From contig JAPJRE010000215.1 in the NCBI GenBank assembly GCA_030824725.1, positions 1 through 6,818 of the forward strand: a DNA stretch of 6,818 nt, in the 5' to 3' direction. Shown one piece after another: positions 5,257 through 6,818 of the stretch (positions are counted from its first letter, which is position 1; each line of letters begins with the position of its first letter). A program made the position numbers and the translations under genes. The notes under the pieces are model-generated. The model did no database searches. It was not told where the DNA came from and was given only the letters and a program-made list of their open reading frames with translations. The stretch is from Sphingomonas sp. (lineage in GTDB: Bacteria > Pseudomonadota > Alphaproteobacteria > Sphingomonadales > Sphingomonadaceae).

Positions 5257-5985
5257 ATGACACTGCACATCTTCCCCGCCATCGATCTCAAGGCCGGCCA
5301 GGTCGTTCGCCTCGCCGAAGGCGACATGGCGCGCGCCACGGTGTACGGCGACGACCCCGCCGCCCAGGCCGCGCTGTTCGCCGAGGCCGGCGCCGAATGG
5401 CTGCACGTCGTCGACCTCGACGGCGCCTTTGCGGGCGAATCGGTCAATGGCCTCGCCGTCGCCAACATCCTCGCCCGGACGCCCAGCAAGGTGCAGCTCG
5501 GCGGCGGCATCCGGAACCGCGAATCGATCGCGCGCTGGCTCGACATGGGCGTCACTCGCGTCGTGATCGGCACCGCGGCGCTGGAGAACCCCGACCTCGT
5601 CCGCGAGGCCGCCCGCGCGCATCCCGGCCAGATCGTCGTCGCGGTGGACGCCCGCGACGGCATGGTCGCGACGCATGGCTGGGCCGATGTGTCGGACGTG
5701 AGCGTCGTCGATCTCGCCCGCCGCTTCGAGGATGCCGGCGTCGCGGCGCTGCTCTTCACCGATGTCGGCCGCGACGGGCTGCTCAAGGGCTGCAACGTCG
5801 AAGCGACCGTCGCGCTCGCCCGCGCCGTGTCGATCCCGGTGATCGCCAGCGGCGGCGTTACCGACATCCACGACATCCATGCGCTGCGCGGCCATGTGGC
5901 GGACGGCATCGAGGGCGTGATCTCGGGCCGCGCGCTCTATGACGGCCGGCTTGACCTCGCCGAGGCGATCGAGGCCGGGCGATGA
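5257..5985 (+). CDS. hisA: ProFAR isomerase (1-(5-phosphoribosyl)-5-[(phosphoribosylamino)methylideneamino]imidazole-4-carboxamide isomerase)
   Basis: Carries out the Amadori rearrangement of ProFAR to PRFAR, the substrate of HisH/HisF. The 242-residue (beta/alpha)8 barrel shows the two half-barrel phosphate sites, LGGGIR (81-86) and ASGGVTD (197-203). Catalytic acids are Asp10 (FPAIDLKAG) and Asp131 (VAVDARDG), with Thr168 in FTDVGRDG. The length is typical. The ATG at 5257 lies 6 nt after the hisH stop, and its ribosome binding site is weak, which suits coupling to hisH translation. Its end overlaps hisF by four bases (ATGA). HisA and HisF share the fold and are distinguished here by the N-terminal motifs. 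Confidence 0.97.
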   Translation: MTLHIFPAIDLKAGQVVRLAEGDMARATVYGDDPAAQAALFAEAGAEWLHVVDLDGAFAGESVNGLAVANILARTPSKVQLGGGIRNRESIARWLDMGVTRVVIGTAALENPDLVREAARAHPGQIVVAVDARDGMVATHGWADVSDVSVVDLARRFEDAGVAALLFTDVGRDGLLKGCNVEATVALARAVSIPVIASGGVTDIHDIHALRGHVADGIEGVISGRALYDGRLDLAEAIEAGR

Positions 5986-6743
5986 CCGTCCGCGCCCGTG
6001 TGATCCCCTGCCTCGATGTTGCGAACGGCCGCGTCGTGAAAGGCGTGAACTTCGTCGAACTGCGCGACGCCGGCGATCCCGTCGAGCAGGCCCGCGCCTA
6101 TGACGCGGCGGGCGCCGACGAGCTGTGCTTCCTCGACATCACCGCCAGCCACGAGGCGCGCGGCACGATCCTCGACGTGGTGCGCCGCACCGCCGAAGTG
6201 TGCTTCATGCCGCTCACCGTCGGCGGCGGGGTGCGCAGCGTCGAGGATGCCCGCGCGCTGCTGCTGGCCGGCGCGGACAAGGTCGCGGTGAACAGCGCCG
6301 CGGTGTCGCGGCCGGAAGTGGTGGCGGAAATCGCCGACCGGATGGGCAGCCAGTGCGTCGTCGCCTCGGTCGACGCGCGGCGGACCGGCGACGGGCGCTG
6401 GGAAGTGTTCACCCATGGCGGCCGCCGCGAAACCGGCATCGACGCGGTGGAGCACGCGCTGCGCCTCGCCGAGCTGGGCGCGGGCGAGCTGCTCGTCACC
6501 TCGATGGACCGCGACGGCACCCGCGACGGCTATGACATCGACCTGATCCGCACCATCGCCGACCAGGTGACGGTGCCGGTGGTGGCCTCGGGCGGCGTCG
6601 GCGGGTTGGACGATCTGGTGGCGGGTATCCGCGACGGCCATGCCTCGGCGGTGCTGGCGGCGTCGATCTTCCACTTCGGCCAGGCGACCATCGCCGAGGC
6701 GCATGCCGCGCTGGCGGCCGCGGGGATTCCGGTTCGGGGGTGA
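5982..6743 (+). CDS. hisF: Imidazole glycerol phosphate synthase, cyclase subunit HisF
   Basis: Uses ammonia from HisH to convert PRFAR to imidazole glycerol phosphate and AICAR, the latter returning to purine synthesis. The 253-residue barrel is complete. It begins MTVRARVIPCLDVANGRVVKG, with catalytic Asp12 (of IPCLDV) and Lys20. Phosphate sites are VGGGVRS (80-86) and ASGGVGG (202-208). The second catalytic acid is Asp131 in VASVDARR, and SMDRDGT (174-180) is present. GAGG (5971-5974) lies 7 nt before the ATG, inside hisA. The TGA at 6741 gives a normal C-terminus (GIPVRG), so the IS-like sequence that follows has not cut the protein. hisE, often next in this lineage, is not seen. Confidence 0.97.
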   Translation: MTVRARVIPCLDVANGRVVKGVNFVELRDAGDPVEQARAYDAAGADELCFLDITASHEARGTILDVVRRTAEVCFMPLTVGGGVRSVEDARALLLAGADKVAVNSAAVSRPEVVAEIADRMGSQCVVASVDARRTGDGRWEVFTHGGRRETGIDAVEHALRLAELGAGELLVTSMDRDGTRDGYDIDLIRTIADQVTVPVVASGGVGGLDDLVAGIRDGHASAVLAASIFHFGQATIAEAHAALAAAGIPVRG

Positions 6744-6818
6744 GCGGGCCTTGTGTCCGTTTGCGCCCCGATTGTGTTGAAAAAGGCGGCTTCGAGTGCC
6801 GGTCGGCATGATGGGTGA
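6744..6818 (+). mobile_element. Left end of a probable IS1182-family insertion sequence (cut by the window)
   Basis: Right after the hisF stop the sequence contains TTGTGTTGAAAAAGGCGGC (6772-6790), a type of sequence recalled from the outer ends of IS1182-like and related elements in proteobacteria. It then has two consecutive ATG codons (6808 and 6811) read as M-M-G-(D/E) before the window stops. IS1182-family transposases commonly begin MMG followed by an acidic or basic residue. The exact left boundary and inverted repeat cannot be set without the other end; it probably begins within about 6 nt of 6744. Recognition is from memory of sequence character only. Confidence 0.45.

Noticed and set aside
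4387..5895. 502-codon minus-strand open frame opposite hisH and hisA
   Set aside because: It is a GC-rich antisense shadow: the plus strand carries two well-recognised enzymes with intact catalytic residues.
1..6818. CRISPR array, tRNA, rRNA or riboswitch
   Set aside because: No regularly spaced repeats, no tRNA-like cloverleaf with CCA-end context and no rRNA sequence were seen on either strand. The spacers are too short or show no recognised aptamer.

Overview
The window is GC-rich chromosomal DNA from an alphaproteobacterium, most likely a sphingomonad (Sphingomonas or a close relative). The case rests on three things: the F0 ATP synthase order atpI-atpB-atpE-b', an SspB of the alphaproteobacterial type with a C-terminal ClpX-binding tail, and a histidine cluster hisB-(YciI)-hisH-hisA-hisF. 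The genus is inferred from gene order and protein character, not from a search.

Left part (1-1868, minus strand): a membrane-sector (F0) ATP synthase operon read right to left. It runs from a good sigma70-type promoter (1840-1868) through atpI, atpB (GTG start, 4-nt overlap with atpI) and atpE to the b' subunit, which is cut by the left edge. The first 48 bases form a perfect 18-bp inverted repeat inside the b' gene.

Middle (1869-3215): radC is divergent from the atp operon. Downstream of it lies a lower-GC stretch holding a 112-codon reading frame broken by one in-frame TAG (2792-3130). This is probably a decayed gene of unknown function. It faces sspB (3709-3215, minus), whose end carries a hairpin terminator.

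Right part (3716-6743, plus strand): a compact histidine operon. hisB, a YciI-domain gene, hisH, hisA and hisF are joined by 1- or 4-nt overlaps or a 6-nt gap. They encode imidazoleglycerol-phosphate dehydratase (HisB), the ProFAR isomerase (HisA) and both halves of imidazole glycerol phosphate synthase (HisH/HisF). The YciI gene between hisB and hisH has no assigned step. The hisB/sspB promoters lie back to back in about 70 bp.

Right edge (6744-6818): directly after hisF the sequence stops looking like a his operon. It resembles the left end of an insertion sequence, probably IS1182-family, and the window ends at what looks like the first codons of its transposase. The inverted repeat at base 1 and the IS-like sequence at the other end suggest that the window is a whole contig bounded by assembly-breaking sequence. 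The known pathways here are conventional. The items most worth a second look are the two edges, the amber-interrupted gene, the YciI gene embedded in the his operon, and the apparent leaderless starts of radC, sspB and hisB.
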